In this document: positions 16,852 to 25,401 of the stretch, in pieces
Layout of the letters: each line of letters opens with the position of its first letter
Position numbering within the stretch: position 1 is the stretch's first letter
Source of the DNA: JAYWGN01 sp043778255
GTDB taxonomy: Bacteria > Bacteroidota > Bacteroidia > Chitinophagales > Chitinophagaceae
Reading direction: 5' to 3'
DNA: 64,000 nucleotides
NCBI GenBank assembly: GCA_043778255.1
Contig: JAYWGN010000022.1
Coordinates: forward strand, 1-64,000
Position numbers and translations under genes: made by a program
Notes under the pieces: generated by a model
Seen by the model: only the letters and a program-made list of their open reading frames with translations
Database searches by the model: none
Told to the model about the DNA's origin: nothing

Positions 16852-17670
16852 TTACAATTGATGTATTAACTCTTTAAATATAAAAGTGAATTTTGGTTCA
16901 GCTGCATTTGCTGCTTCTAACACCTCTTGGTGTGTTATTATGTTGTCCTCTTCTCGTATGCCTATATCTGTTATTATACTCATGGCAAATACTGTAAGCC
17001 CTACATGCTTGGCTGCTATTACTTCCTGTACGGTACTCATACCTACAGCGTCGCCACCGAGTATATGTATCATTTTGTATTCAGCTCTTGTTTCAAAGGT
17101 TGGTCCAGTAACGCCAAAGTACACACCTTCGGATACTTTTATATTATTATCGGAGGCTATTTTTTTTGCTTTAGCAATTAATACTTTGCTGTAAGGTTCA
17201 CTCATATCGGGGAAACGAGGGCCGAGTTCGTCAATATTTTTACCCAACAATGGGTTAATGGTACTCATGCTAATATGGTCGTTAATAATCATTAATTCGC
17301 CTACTACAAAGCCTGGTCTTACGCCACCTGCTGCATTGGAAAGCAACAATGTTTGTACACCTAATGCCTGCATTACCCTTATAGGAAATACCACTTGGTT
17401 AGTACTATACCCTTCATAATAATGAAAACGACCCGCCATACAAATAACCATTTTATTGCCTACTGTTCCCAATATAAGCTTACCGCTATGACCTTGTACC
17501 GTACTTGTTGGAAAGTGGGGAATATCCTCGTAAGCAATTTCGGTAACAATTTGCATTTCGTTAGTAAAGTTACCTAAGCCACTCCCCAATACTACTGCAA
17601 TTGTAGGCTTTATAGTAGTACAACTTGTTATATAATTTGCAGCATCCTGTATTTGTAATAATGTATCCAT
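16852..17670 (-). CDS. punA: Purine nucleoside phosphorylase (PNP-I family)
   Basis: 272 residues. VVLGSGLGNF (residues 26-35) is the phosphate loop, QGHSG carries His61, GRFHYYEGY, LSNAAGGVRPG and GPTFETRAEYKM (Glu193, the purine-binding Glu) complete the trimeric PNP signature. It splits (deoxy)inosine and guanosine to base plus ribose 1-phosphate for salvage. The position equivalent to human Asn243 is Asp here (Asp235 in SIITDIG), as in methylthioadenosine phosphorylases, so 6-aminopurines may be accepted; this may be normal for Bacteroidota. It lies downstream of dnaA on the same strand, about 150 bases apart. Confidence 0.92.
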   Translation of the reverse strand: MDTLLQIQDAANYITSCTTIKPTIAVVLGSGLGNFTNEMQIVTEIAYEDIPHFPTSTVQGHSGKLILGTVGNKMVICMAGRFHYYEGYSTNQVVFPIRVMQALGVQTLLLSNAAGGVRPGFVVGELMIINDHISMSTINPLLGKNIDELGPRFPDMSEPYSKVLIAKAKKIASDNNIKVSEGVYFGVTGPTFETRAEYKMIHILGGDAVGMSTVQEVIAAKHVGLTVFAMSIITDIGIREEDNIITHQEVLEAANAAEPKFTFIFKELIHQL

Positions 17671-17824
17671 TTAGTTGTGTAGGTTAGTTTGTTATAAACT
17701 TTCAATTTGTTTTGTAGTAAGTCCAGTGTATTTAATAATTTTTAATTACTTTACTTTACAGTAAATATTATACTACATATTTATTAAAATATAAAATGCA
17801 ATAAATATAAAATGTATGAAAAAA

Positions 17825-19264
17825 CTACATTGCAGCCAACTGTACTTTTTGTTGCAAATCCATTACACTTTCTCTAAAGTTACCATCGGTATCCATTAGG
17901 TCTTTTACTGTTTGGCAACTGTGTATTACAGTAGTATGATCTCGGCCACCAAAGTGTTCGCCTATAGTTTTAAGGCTATTTTTGGTAAATGATTTTGCCA
18001 AAAACATAGTTATTTGTCTGGCTTGTACTATTTCTCGTTTACGGGTTTTGGCTAGTAATTTATCGTAAGTAACATCAAAATATTCACATACCATTTTTTG
18101 AATACTATCAATCGTAATTTCTTTGCTACTTGTTTTTATAAAGTTTCGCAATACTTTTTTGGCTAGGTCAAGGTCTATTTCTCTTTTGTTAAGCGATGAT
18201 TGAGCCAGTAACGATATTAATGCACCTTCCAATTCACGTACATTAGTTTGTATGTTATATGCCAAATATTTTACCACTTCTTTGGGCATTTCTAACCCGT
18301 CGTTCTTCATCTTTTTTTCTAATATTTCTATACGGGTTTCGTAGTCGGGCATTTGAAGGTCGGCACTAAGTCCCCACCTAAATCGGCTAAGTAATCTTTC
18401 TTGTACACCTTCCAAATCTTTAGGCGATTTATCACTCGTTAGTACCAATTGTTTGCCACTTTGGTGTAAGTGATTAAATATGGCAAAAAAAGCATCTTGA
18501 CTTTTTTCGGCTCTATTAAAAAACTGAACATCATCAATAATAAGCACATCAATTAATTGATAAAAATGTATAAAATCATTAATGGCATTATTGCGACTGT
18601 GGTCTTGAAATTGATTTATAAATTTTTCGGAACTTACGTACAGTACCACTTTGTTGGCATTGCTACGCTTTACTTCATTGCCTATGGCTTGTGCCAAATG
18701 GGTTTTGCCAAGGCCTACACCACCGTATATAACAAGTGGGTTAAATGAGCTAGTACCCGGTTTTTCCGCTACTGTTTTGCCTGCTCTCCTTGCTACTCTA
18801 TTGCAATCGCCTTCTATATAACTTTCAAATGTGTAAGCTGCATTTAATTGCGAGTCAATTTGCATTTTTTTAAGCCCGGGTATTACAAAAGGATTTTTAA
18901 CAGGGTTATTAACTACCAGTGGAAAATCCATTTCATTATTTTGAAAAGTCTTGTAGCCATAAGTAGGTACATCAATTGTTTGTGGTTTGTTTTTAGCATT
19001 GCCACTGTCCACCATTATTCTATATTCCAACCTTGCCTCTTTACCTAATTCACGTTTCAATGTTTTGGATAATAGGGTTACATAATGCTCCTCCAAATAT
19101 TCAAAAAAGAATTGGCTAGGCACTTGTATAGTAAGTACATTAGCTTTTAGTGCTACGGGTTGTATAGGTTCAAACCAAGTGTTGTAATGTTGCCATTCTA
19201 CAATGTCCTTAATTATTTTTAAGCAATTACTCCAAACTTTTTCAAAATTTTTATCCGTTATCAA
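17825..19264 (-). CDS. dnaA: Chromosomal replication initiator protein DnaA
   Basis: 479 residues. Domain I (1-85) starts VWSNCLKIIKDIVEWQHYNTW, with a variable domain II near 90-140. Domain III has Walker A GGVGLGKTHL and Walker B VLIIDDVQF, and domain IV ends with the DNA-binding signature GGRDHTTVIHSCQTV. ATP-DnaA melts oriC. The flanking genes (PNP, nucleotidase) are not the dnaN-recF set, as is common in Bacteroidota, so the gene position does not locate oriC. One DnaA-box-like nonamer lies about 50 bases before the start, consistent with autoregulation. Confidence 0.97.
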   Translation of the reverse strand: MITDKNFEKVWSNCLKIIKDIVEWQHYNTWFEPIQPVALKANVLTIQVPSQFFFEYLEEHYVTLLSKTLKRELGKEARLEYRIMVDSGNAKNKPQTIDVPTYGYKTFQNNEMDFPLVVNNPVKNPFVIPGLKKMQIDSQLNAAYTFESYIEGDCNRVARRAGKTVAEKPGTSSFNPLVIYGGVGLGKTHLAQAIGNEVKRSNANKVVLYVSSEKFINQFQDHSRNNAINDFIHFYQLIDVLIIDDVQFFNRAEKSQDAFFAIFNHLHQSGKQLVLTSDKSPKDLEGVQERLLSRFRWGLSADLQMPDYETRIEILEKKMKNDGLEMPKEVVKYLAYNIQTNVRELEGALISLLAQSSLNKREIDLDLAKKVLRNFIKTSSKEITIDSIQKMVCEYFDVTYDKLLAKTRKREIVQARQITMFLAKSFTKNSLKTIGEHFGGRDHTTVIHSCQTVKDLMDTDGNFRESVMDLQQKVQLAAM

Positions 19265-19313
19265 TTCAGTATAATTTATTCGATTAGCAATGATTTTTTA
19301 CAACACTAAAATT

Positions 19314-19322
19314 TTATACACA
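19314..19322. promoter_or_regulatory. DnaA-box-like nonamer upstream of dnaA
   Basis: TTATACACA fits the TTATNCACA DnaA-box consensus. It is single, so it is more likely an autoregulatory site than an origin. Confidence 0.4.
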
Positions 19323-19382
19323 TTATGTTAATAAAATGTGGTGGGTCGGCGAATATCAAACAATATTTTGTAATAAAAAAAT

Positions 19383-20318
19383 TTATTCACCCGTTTTTTT
19401 CTCAATTGGCAAAGAATGTGATTTTAAAAAATTTTTGCCATTTTTTTTGGAAAATTCAAAATCTAATCTTCCCAATTGTATGCCACCCCAACCTACTTGA
19501 TTTACAAGCACATCGGATCCTAATTTGTTTTTTACTACATCGGGTTTGGGTAAAAAAGTGTGGGTATGCCCACCAATTATTAAATCAATATATTCTGTTT
19601 CGGCTGCTAGTGTTAGGTCGCTAATTTTATTATCGGCATACTTGTACCCAAGGTGCGATAAGCAAATGATTAAATTACACCCCTCTTCTTTTTTTAATTT
19701 TAAGGCAGTTTCATTTGCTTTTTCTATCGGGTTTTGGTATATAGTATTGCCAAATAATTTGTCGGGTACTAAGCCTTTCATTTCAATACCAATGCCTAGT
19801 ACACCTACTTTTATTTTACCTTTGGTAAATATTTTGTAGGGTACATATTTGTTTTCGAGTGGTGTATTAGTAAGCCCATAGTTACTTATAATTAAGGGGA
19901 AATTTCCCTTTGCCATTTGAGTGGCAAAGTTATCCATACCAGCATCAAAGTCGTGGTTGCCCATAGTGGTAGCATCGTATCCCATTGCAGCCATAGCCTT
20001 TATTTCAGGTTCGCCTTTGTACAAATTGAAGTACGGTGTACCCTGAAATATATCACCTGCATCAAGCAGTAAAACATTACTCACTTCACCTCTTATTTTT
20101 TTTATTAAAGAAGCTCTAGCAGCCACTCCGCCCATCCCTTGGTTTTTACCTCCATCCATAGGGAAAGGATCAATGCGGCTATGCACATCGTTAGTATGTA
20201 ATATGGTTAATCCACCCATGGCATCATCATCATATTGCCCTGCAAACAAGCCATATTGGTTAAGCAACATACCACCTGTAACTAGTGCAGTATTTTGCAA
20301 AAAATTTCTTCTTTTCAT
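19383..20318 (-). CDS. 5'-nucleotidase/UshA-type metallophosphatase domain protein
   Basis: About 311 residues from the ATG at 20318. The N-terminus MKRRNFLQNTALVTGG has a twin-arginine-like RRNFL, suggesting Tat export with folded metal. Metal ligands of the calcineurin-like fold are visible: LHTNDVHSR (DxH), LLLDAGDIFQG, TMGNHDFDAG (GNHD), and GGHTHTF. This is the N-terminal half of UshA/CD73 5'-nucleotidases. The substrate-binding C-terminal half is absent here but encoded by the next gene upstream (20373-21110) in the same orientation, so a two-protein enzyme is likely. It hydrolyses nucleotides or related phosphoesters in the periplasm. Confidence 0.88.
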   Translation of the reverse strand: MKRRNFLQNTALVTGGMLLNQYGLFAGQYDDDAMGGLTILHTNDVHSRIDPFPMDGGKNQGMGGVAARASLIKKIRGEVSNVLLLDAGDIFQGTPYFNLYKGEPEIKAMAAMGYDATTMGNHDFDAGMDNFATQMAKGNFPLIISNYGLTNTPLENKYVPYKIFTKGKIKVGVLGIGIEMKGLVPDKLFGNTIYQNPIEKANETALKLKKEEGCNLIICLSHLGYKYADNKISDLTLAAETEYIDLIIGGHTHTFLPKPDVVKNKLGSDVLVNQVGWGGIQLGRLDFEFSKKNGKNFLKSHSLPIEKKTGE

Positions 20319-20340
20319 AACTAATAAATTATTTTTTAAA

Positions 20341-20370
20341 ATTGTCAATTAACAATTGTCAATTGTCAAT
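20341..20370. repeat. CAATTGT-type short repeats between the split nucleotidase genes
   Basis: AATTGTCAATTAACAATTGT is followed by another GTCAATT. These are the same heptamer words that build the large array at 38026-38317. Confidence 0.55.
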
Positions 20371-20372
20371 TA

Positions 20373-21110
20373 TTATAAACTTTTCACTCTATCACTATCT
20401 TCTGGCGGACTAATTTTTTCGCCTTTTGCATTCCGATTTTTAAAATATTCTAAAAAAGCCTCTCTCATCAAAATATTATTATTTTGCTGAGGCAAAGGCC
20501 GTAGCATATCGGCATCATCGCCACCATTAGCAATATAATCGCTATTGGCTATTACATAAGTTTTATCCATATCCAAAGGCTTATCGCCTACCATTATATT
20601 GGTAGCTTTACCTTTGGCTAATGTGTAAGTAATACCGCTACTAGGCCAACCACCTCGCTTTGCCATAAGCTGTATAAAGTCATTAAAAATGTTGCCCTTA
20701 ATATTTTGAATAATTATTAAATTGTCAAAAGGCATTATTTCATACACTTTACCAACAGTTATATTTCCTTTGGAGACAGTTGGTATTCTTATGCCACCAT
20801 TATTTACAAATGCAGCATCTACATTTACACCATATTTGGCTGTAGCAGTTTGCCTCATAGCATCTACCAATATTAATCCGAGGCTACCATTTGGCTGTTT
20901 TTTTTCAAGGGTTTCAGTAGCCTGAGCTATTACCAAATTCATTGTTTTATTTATGCTATCGGAGTAGGTTGTAAGCATAGTAAGTATGCCACTATCAGCA
21001 GCAAAAGCCCTATTAACACGGTAATCGTAATATATAGCTTTTTTGGGTTGGTATACACTAGCACATGATGTGGCAATAGTAATTATAAATACACAAATAT
21101 ATTTTACCAT
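20373..21110 (-). CDS. 5'-nucleotidase C-terminal domain lipoprotein
   Basis: 245 residues. The signal peptide ends at a lipobox (ATSC, Cys16). The rest is a 5_nucleotid_C domain: VDAAFVNNGGIRIP, GKVYEIMPFDNLI, and YVIANSDYIANGGDD near the end, which supply the nucleoside-binding pocket of UshA-type enzymes. No metallophosphatase domain is present. It lies upstream of the metallophosphatase gene, with a 54-base gap that holds repeats of CAATTGT. The two proteins probably form one periplasmic nucleotidase, the lipoprotein anchoring the Tat-exported catalytic subunit. Confidence 0.85.
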   Translation of the reverse strand: MVKYICVFIITIATSCASVYQPKKAIYYDYRVNRAFAADSGILTMLTTYSDSINKTMNLVIAQATETLEKKQPNGSLGLILVDAMRQTATAKYGVNVDAAFVNNGGIRIPTVSKGNITVGKVYEIMPFDNLIIIQNIKGNIFNDFIQLMAKRGGWPSSGITYTLAKGKATNIMVGDKPLDMDKTYVIANSDYIANGGDDADMLRPLPQQNNNILMREAFLEYFKNRNAKGEKISPPEDSDRVKSL

Positions 21111-21263
21111 AAAAAAAAATAAGATTTACTAATTGAAGTAGTTAAAAGTACGAATAGTTAACTCAATTGTACAAAAAAAAATTAGTACAGTAATAATAGC
21201 AATAATCGTTAAAATATAATTGAATATGTTTGGCTAAATTTGTATTATTATTTACCCATATAA

Positions 21264-22838
21264 ATGCCAACAACCGTACTACTTAAACTTAACAATGCTG
21301 ATGCAAATAATGATGCCATTATTAAAAATACTATTTGCAATCAATTAAAAGTAACCAACATAAGTAGTTATAAAATTATAAAAAAAAGTATAGATGCAAG
21401 AAGCAGAATAGTATGGGTTAACTTAACGTTACTTGTGCATTTACCCAAAGAAAAAAAAGCAACTGAAACTATACAAAAATATATATTTGAAAAATTAAAA
21501 CCCAATGCAAAACGAGTGGTAGTAATAGGTGCAGGGCCAACAGGTATATTTGCTGCACTACAACTTATACAACTTGGCATACAACCCTTAGTGTTGGACC
21601 GTGGTAAAGATGTACGTAGCCGAAGACGAGATTTGGCGCTACTCAATAAAGAAGGCATTTTGAATACCGAAAGTAATTATTGCTTTGGCGAAGGAGGAGC
21701 AGGTACTTATAGCGATGGTAAATTATATACAAGAAGCAACAAACGAGGTAACATACAACGAATACTACAATTGTTTGTACAGTTTGGTGCCGATGCTGCT
21801 ATTGAGTACGAAGCCCACCCACATATAGGCACTAATAAATTACCACAAATAATTACTGCAATGAGGCTTTGTATTGAGGAGTGTGGTGGGCAGTTTTTAT
21901 TTGACCATAAAGTAATTGATATTGAATTAAAAAATGAAAAGGTTACCAAAGTAATTATTGAAAATGGTAATGACTTATCGGCAGATGCTTTTATATTGGC
22001 AACCGGCCATTCGGCACGTGATGTATTTGAATTATTGCTTCGCAAAAAAATAGAAATTATTGCTAAGCCGTTTGCATTGGGTGTACGTATTGAGCACCCT
22101 CAAATAATTATTGACCAAGCCCAATATAAATGTGATAGACTAGCCGAACAGTTACCACCAGCAAGTTACAGCCTTGTACAACAAGCTTATGGTAAGGGAG
22201 TATTTAGCTTTTGTATGTGCCCAGGTGGTATAATAGCTACTGCAAGTACAGCCCATAATGAACTAGTAGTAAATGGCTGGAGCCCAAGTAAGCGTAACAA
22301 CCCCTATGCAAATAGTGGAATGGTAGTAGAAGTAAATATGCACGATGTGTTGGCACAAAAAGATTATGGTATTACCGAAAACCCTTTAGCCATGTTACAG
22401 TTTCAAAGTATAGTAGAACAGAAAAGCTTTGCAGCAGGTGGTGGCAAATTTGTAGCACCAGCACAACGTTTGGTTGATTTTGTAAATAATAAATCAAGTA
22501 CCATATTACCCAAAACATCGTACTTGCCAGGTGTTGCTACAGCAAATATTAATGAACTATTGCCTAACTATATAAGCAAAGCATTGGCAGTAGCTTTGCA
22601 ACAATTTGGTAATAAAATAAAAGGCTACTATACTAACGAAGCAGTATTAGTAGCAACCGAAAGCAGAACAAGTAGCCCTGTAAAAATACCAAGAGATGCT
22701 GAGTTACTACACCACCCACAACTTAAAAATTTGTACCCTTGTGGCGAAGGTGCAGGCTATGCAGGTGGTATAGTAAGTGCTGCTATGGATGGCGAAAGAG
22801 TTGCACAAACTATAGCAGCACAAATGAAAATATTATAA
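21264..22838 (+). CDS. FAD-dependent oxidoreductase (COG2509-type)
   Basis: 524 residues. An N-terminal ferredoxin-like domain (about 1-85) precedes a Rossmann motif VVVIGAGPTGIFAALQL, a long FAD segment with NYCFGEGGAGTYSDGKLYTR, and the C-terminal ATESRTSSPVKIPR and YPCGEGAGYAGGIVSAAMDG blocks. This layout is that of the uncharacterised FAD-dependent dehydrogenases of COG2509. The reaction is unknown. It is followed after six bases by yraN, and the two may share a transcript. A TAAATTTG -7-like box lies at 21235-21242. Confidence 0.85.
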   Translation: MPTTVLLKLNNADANNDAIIKNTICNQLKVTNISSYKIIKKSIDARSRIVWVNLTLLVHLPKEKKATETIQKYIFEKLKPNAKRVVVIGAGPTGIFAALQLIQLGIQPLVLDRGKDVRSRRRDLALLNKEGILNTESNYCFGEGGAGTYSDGKLYTRSNKRGNIQRILQLFVQFGADAAIEYEAHPHIGTNKLPQIITAMRLCIEECGGQFLFDHKVIDIELKNEKVTKVIIENGNDLSADAFILATGHSARDVFELLLRKKIEIIAKPFALGVRIEHPQIIIDQAQYKCDRLAEQLPPASYSLVQQAYGKGVFSFCMCPGGIIATASTAHNELVVNGWSPSKRNNPYANSGMVVEVNMHDVLAQKDYGITENPLAMLQFQSIVEQKSFAAGGGKFVAPAQRLVDFVNNKSSTILPKTSYLPGVATANINELLPNYISKALAVALQQFGNKIKGYYTNEAVLVATESRTSSPVKIPRDAELLHHPQLKNLYPCGEGAGYAGGIVSAAMDGERVAQTIAAQMKIL

Positions 22839-22844
22839 TTGTAT

Positions 22845-23249
22845 ATGCCTAATAATATAACCCCTAACTTGCCCAACACACCAACACCTACAACTAACCA
22901 CAACCAAAATATTGGTAAGCAAGGCGAAGCCTTAGCAGCTGCATATTTATTGAAAAATAACTACCAAATACTTGAAAAAAACTGGCGGCATAGTAATTTG
23001 GAGGTTGATATAATTGCATTTAAAAATAAAATATTACATGTAATAGAAGTAAAAACCAGAACCAGTAAAACTTATGGAGCACCTGAAGATGATGTAACCG
23101 TAAAAAAATTTAGACTATTACAAGATGCAGCCGAAGTGTATATGTATAAACACCCTGTATATAACAAATTACAATTTGATATAATTGCTATTACCATGTA
23201 TGCAAACGAACCAGTAGCGGTTAACTTAATAGAGGATTATTATTTTTAA
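22845..23249 (+). CDS. yraN: YraN family (UPF0102) nuclease-fold protein
   Basis: 134 residues from the ATG at 22845; a TTG two codons earlier is possible. After a Pro/Thr/Asn-rich N-terminal tail of about 25 residues come NIGKQGEALAAAYLLKNNY, NWRHSNLEVDIIAF and HVIEVKTRTSKTYG. These give the E...D...ExK restriction-endonuclease-like signature of UPF0102, and FDIIAI closes the fold. Family members are small, widely conserved and of uncertain role, possibly Holliday-junction or repair related. It lies immediately downstream of the FAD oxidoreductase. Confidence 0.9.
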   Translation: MPNNITPNLPNTPTPTTNHNQNIGKQGEALAAAYLLKNNYQILEKNWRHSNLEVDIIAFKNKILHVIEVKTRTSKTYGAPEDDVTVKKFRLLQDAAEVYMYKHPVYNKLQFDIIAITMYANEPVAVNLIEDYYF

Positions 23250-23344
23250 CATTTTATAAATGAAAAATATTAAATGATTAACAGTAGCTTTGTATAACTA
23301 AATACTTAGTTATAGAATTTATACTGCTTTAAAAAAAATACATT

Positions 23345-24349
23345 ATGCTTAAAAATATTAAACTAACCATAGCTATAATAGTGTTATTAATAGCACTACA
23401 AGCCTTTACTAGCCATACTTATACTAATACCTACAACCTCAACACTATAATAATAGACCCTGGCCACGGCGGTAAAGACCCCGGTGCACCCTGCTGGAAC
23501 AATGCCTGTACCGAAGCTAAAATAACACTAGCCATATCATTAAAACTTGGAAAAGAAATTGAAAAACTATTACCCAACGTAAAAATATATTATACCCGAA
23601 AAGATGATAGCTACCCTACCTTATACTACCGTGCCGACTTTGCCAACGAAAAAAAAGGGGACCTCTTTATATCCATACATTGCAATAGTAGAGATGTAAG
23701 TTATAGGCAAGTAGCCGATGGCACCAAAACAGTAACCTACTATGAAGGCAAAGGACGTAAAAGAAAAAAACTAACCAAACAAGTAACAACCTACCGCCGA
23801 GAAAAAATAAATAGTACCGTAAAAGGTATGGAAACTTATATATGGATACCAAGTAAAACCGAACAGAAAACCGATGCAATTGCAGCTGCTGAAAATGCTG
23901 AAATATTTAAAGACCCAGAGTACAAAACAAAATATGGTGGCGGTGTGGATATAAATTCGGCAGAGTTTATAGCCAAAGCAAAATTGAGAACAAAAAAATA
24001 TTTTTTGCGAAGCAACCTACTAGCCACACTTATACAAGAGGAAGGTGCCAATGCTGGCCGTAATGATAGAAATGTACAGCAACGTGGTGTTGGTATATGG
24101 GTGTTACAAGCCACTGCAATGCCCTCCGTATTGGTGGAAACTGGCTACATATCTACCCCAGAAGAAGAACGGTATTTGAACAGTACTAATGGGCAAGAAG
24201 AGATGGCGATACTGATAGCCAAAGCAGTTAAAAAATATAACGACGACCTTAATAAAAATACAAGTGGCAACCAACCAATATTTAAAGAAAATACAACTTT
24301 GCTAATTGAAGATAGAATAAAACAAATTACTTGGAATGATGCGGTGTAG
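23345..24349 (+). CDS. N-acetylmuramoyl-L-alanine amidase (Amidase_3)
   Basis: 334 residues with a signal peptide at residues 1-24. The zinc site is complete: IIIDPGHGGKDPG (His), CTEAKITL (Glu), LFISIHCNS (His), and the catalytic Glu in SVLVETGYIS. An insertion of about 90 residues lies between the second His and the final motif, rich in Lys/Arg (GRKRKKLTKQ), which in AmiC-type enzymes regulates access to the site. It cleaves the lactyl-peptide bond of peptidoglycan, as in daughter-cell separation. It converges on the dipeptide epimerase, which recycles wall peptides. A TAGCTTTG -7-like box lies at 23285-23292. Confidence 0.92.
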   Translation: MLKNIKLTIAIIVLLIALQAFTSHTYTNTYNLNTIIIDPGHGGKDPGAPCWNNACTEAKITLAISLKLGKEIEKLLPNVKIYYTRKDDSYPTLYYRADFANEKKGDLFISIHCNSRDVSYRQVADGTKTVTYYEGKGRKRKKLTKQVTTYRREKINSTVKGMETYIWIPSKTEQKTDAIAAAENAEIFKDPEYKTKYGGGVDINSAEFIAKAKLRTKKYFLRSNLLATLIQEEGANAGRNDRNVQQRGVGIWVLQATAMPSVLVETGYISTPEEERYLNSTNGQEEMAILIAKAVKKYNDDLNKNTSGNQPIFKENTTLLIEDRIKQITWNDAV

Positions 24350-24358
24350 TACAATTAA

Positions 24359-25375
24359 CTACATCCCAGTATAAGCTATACCCAACCCTGCTGCCTCTGT
24401 AACCGTTACGTAGCCATTGTTGTAGGTTAAGCCTACTGCAACATCGTTAGTTAATAATAGTGGGCCATCCATATCTACATAATCTAATAAGGGTAGCATT
24501 TGTGCCATAGCTGCACTGCCAATGGTACTCTCATTCATACAACCTAACATTACTTTAAGCCCTTTACTTTTCGCATTTTGTATCATTCGCAATGCCGGTG
24601 TAATGCCCCCACATTTGGTAAGTTTTATATTAATACCATTGTAACAAGTTGCACATTTTTCTACATCGGCTTCGGTTACACAACTTTCATCGGCCATTAA
24701 GGGCAATGGCGAATTATTGTATATAGTAGCCATGCCTGTGTAGTTAAATCTTTCAATTGGCTCTTCTACAAACTCTATATTTAGGTCTTTTAATAGGGGT
24801 AATTTTTGTAGTGCCTCAGCTACTGTCCAACCGCTATTTACATCAACTCTTATAGGGTTATTGGTTTGCTGTCGTAAGGCTGTTATCATAGCTATATCAT
24901 CTGCCCAACCCATTTTTACTTTATATATTGGCCAAGGGTTTTCTTGCATTTTTGCTACCATTTTATCAACAGTATCAATACCTATTGTATAGTCAGTTTG
25001 TATGGTTGTGTTGGGTGTTAAGTTCCATAGTTTATACAATGGTTTGTTACGCATTTTGCCATACAAATCCCAACTAGCCATATCTAATGCACATACCAAA
25101 AAGTTATTAGTGGGAAATAAGTGATGCAAAAAGTGCCAAAACCTATCGGTATCCTGCATTGCATATTTCTCAATTACAGGTCGTTTACTTTCTAACTCAG
25201 CAATCATACTTTCAATTGTAACATTGTAGTAAGCAATTGCTGGAGCTTCGCCATAGCCAATTAGCCCCATGTGTTCCAACGTTACTATTAGTGTAGGTTG
25301 GTGTGTTTTAGTACCTCTTGCTGTGGTAAACGGGTACTTAAATGGTAAGTTAAAGGCCTTGTAGGTAAGCTTCAT
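24359..25375 (-). CDS. L-Ala-D/L-Glu (dipeptide) epimerase
   Basis: 338 residues of the enolase superfamily, muconate-lactonizing subgroup. The catalytic set is visible: KVKMGW (second Lys of KxK), RVDVNSGWT (Asp), FVEEPIE (Glu), LMADESC (Asp-Glu), and INIKLTKCGG (second catalytic Lys), followed by MLGCMNEST. The K-x-K, DEE, K arrangement with MNEST is that of dipeptide epimerases. It converts L-Ala-D-Glu from murein turnover to L-Ala-L-Glu for peptidase digestion. It lies next to a convergent amidase and shares its strand with malQ, 26 bases upstream, without an obvious functional link to malQ. Confidence 0.88.
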   Translation of the reverse strand: MKLTYKAFNLPFKYPFTTARGTKTHQPTLIVTLEHMGLIGYGEAPAIAYYNVTIESMIAELESKRPVIEKYAMQDTDRFWHFLHHLFPTNNFLVCALDMASWDLYGKMRNKPLYKLWNLTPNTTIQTDYTIGIDTVDKMVAKMQENPWPIYKVKMGWADDIAMITALRQQTNNPIRVDVNSGWTVAEALQKLPLLKDLNIEFVEEPIERFNYTGMATIYNNSPLPLMADESCVTEADVEKCATCYNGINIKLTKCGGITPALRMIQNAKSKGLKVMLGCMNESTIGSAAMAQMLPLLDYVDMDGPLLLTNDVAVGLTYNNGYVTVTEAAGLGIAYTGM

Positions 25376-25401
25376 TTTTATTTTTTTTTGTACAAAAAAT
25401 A

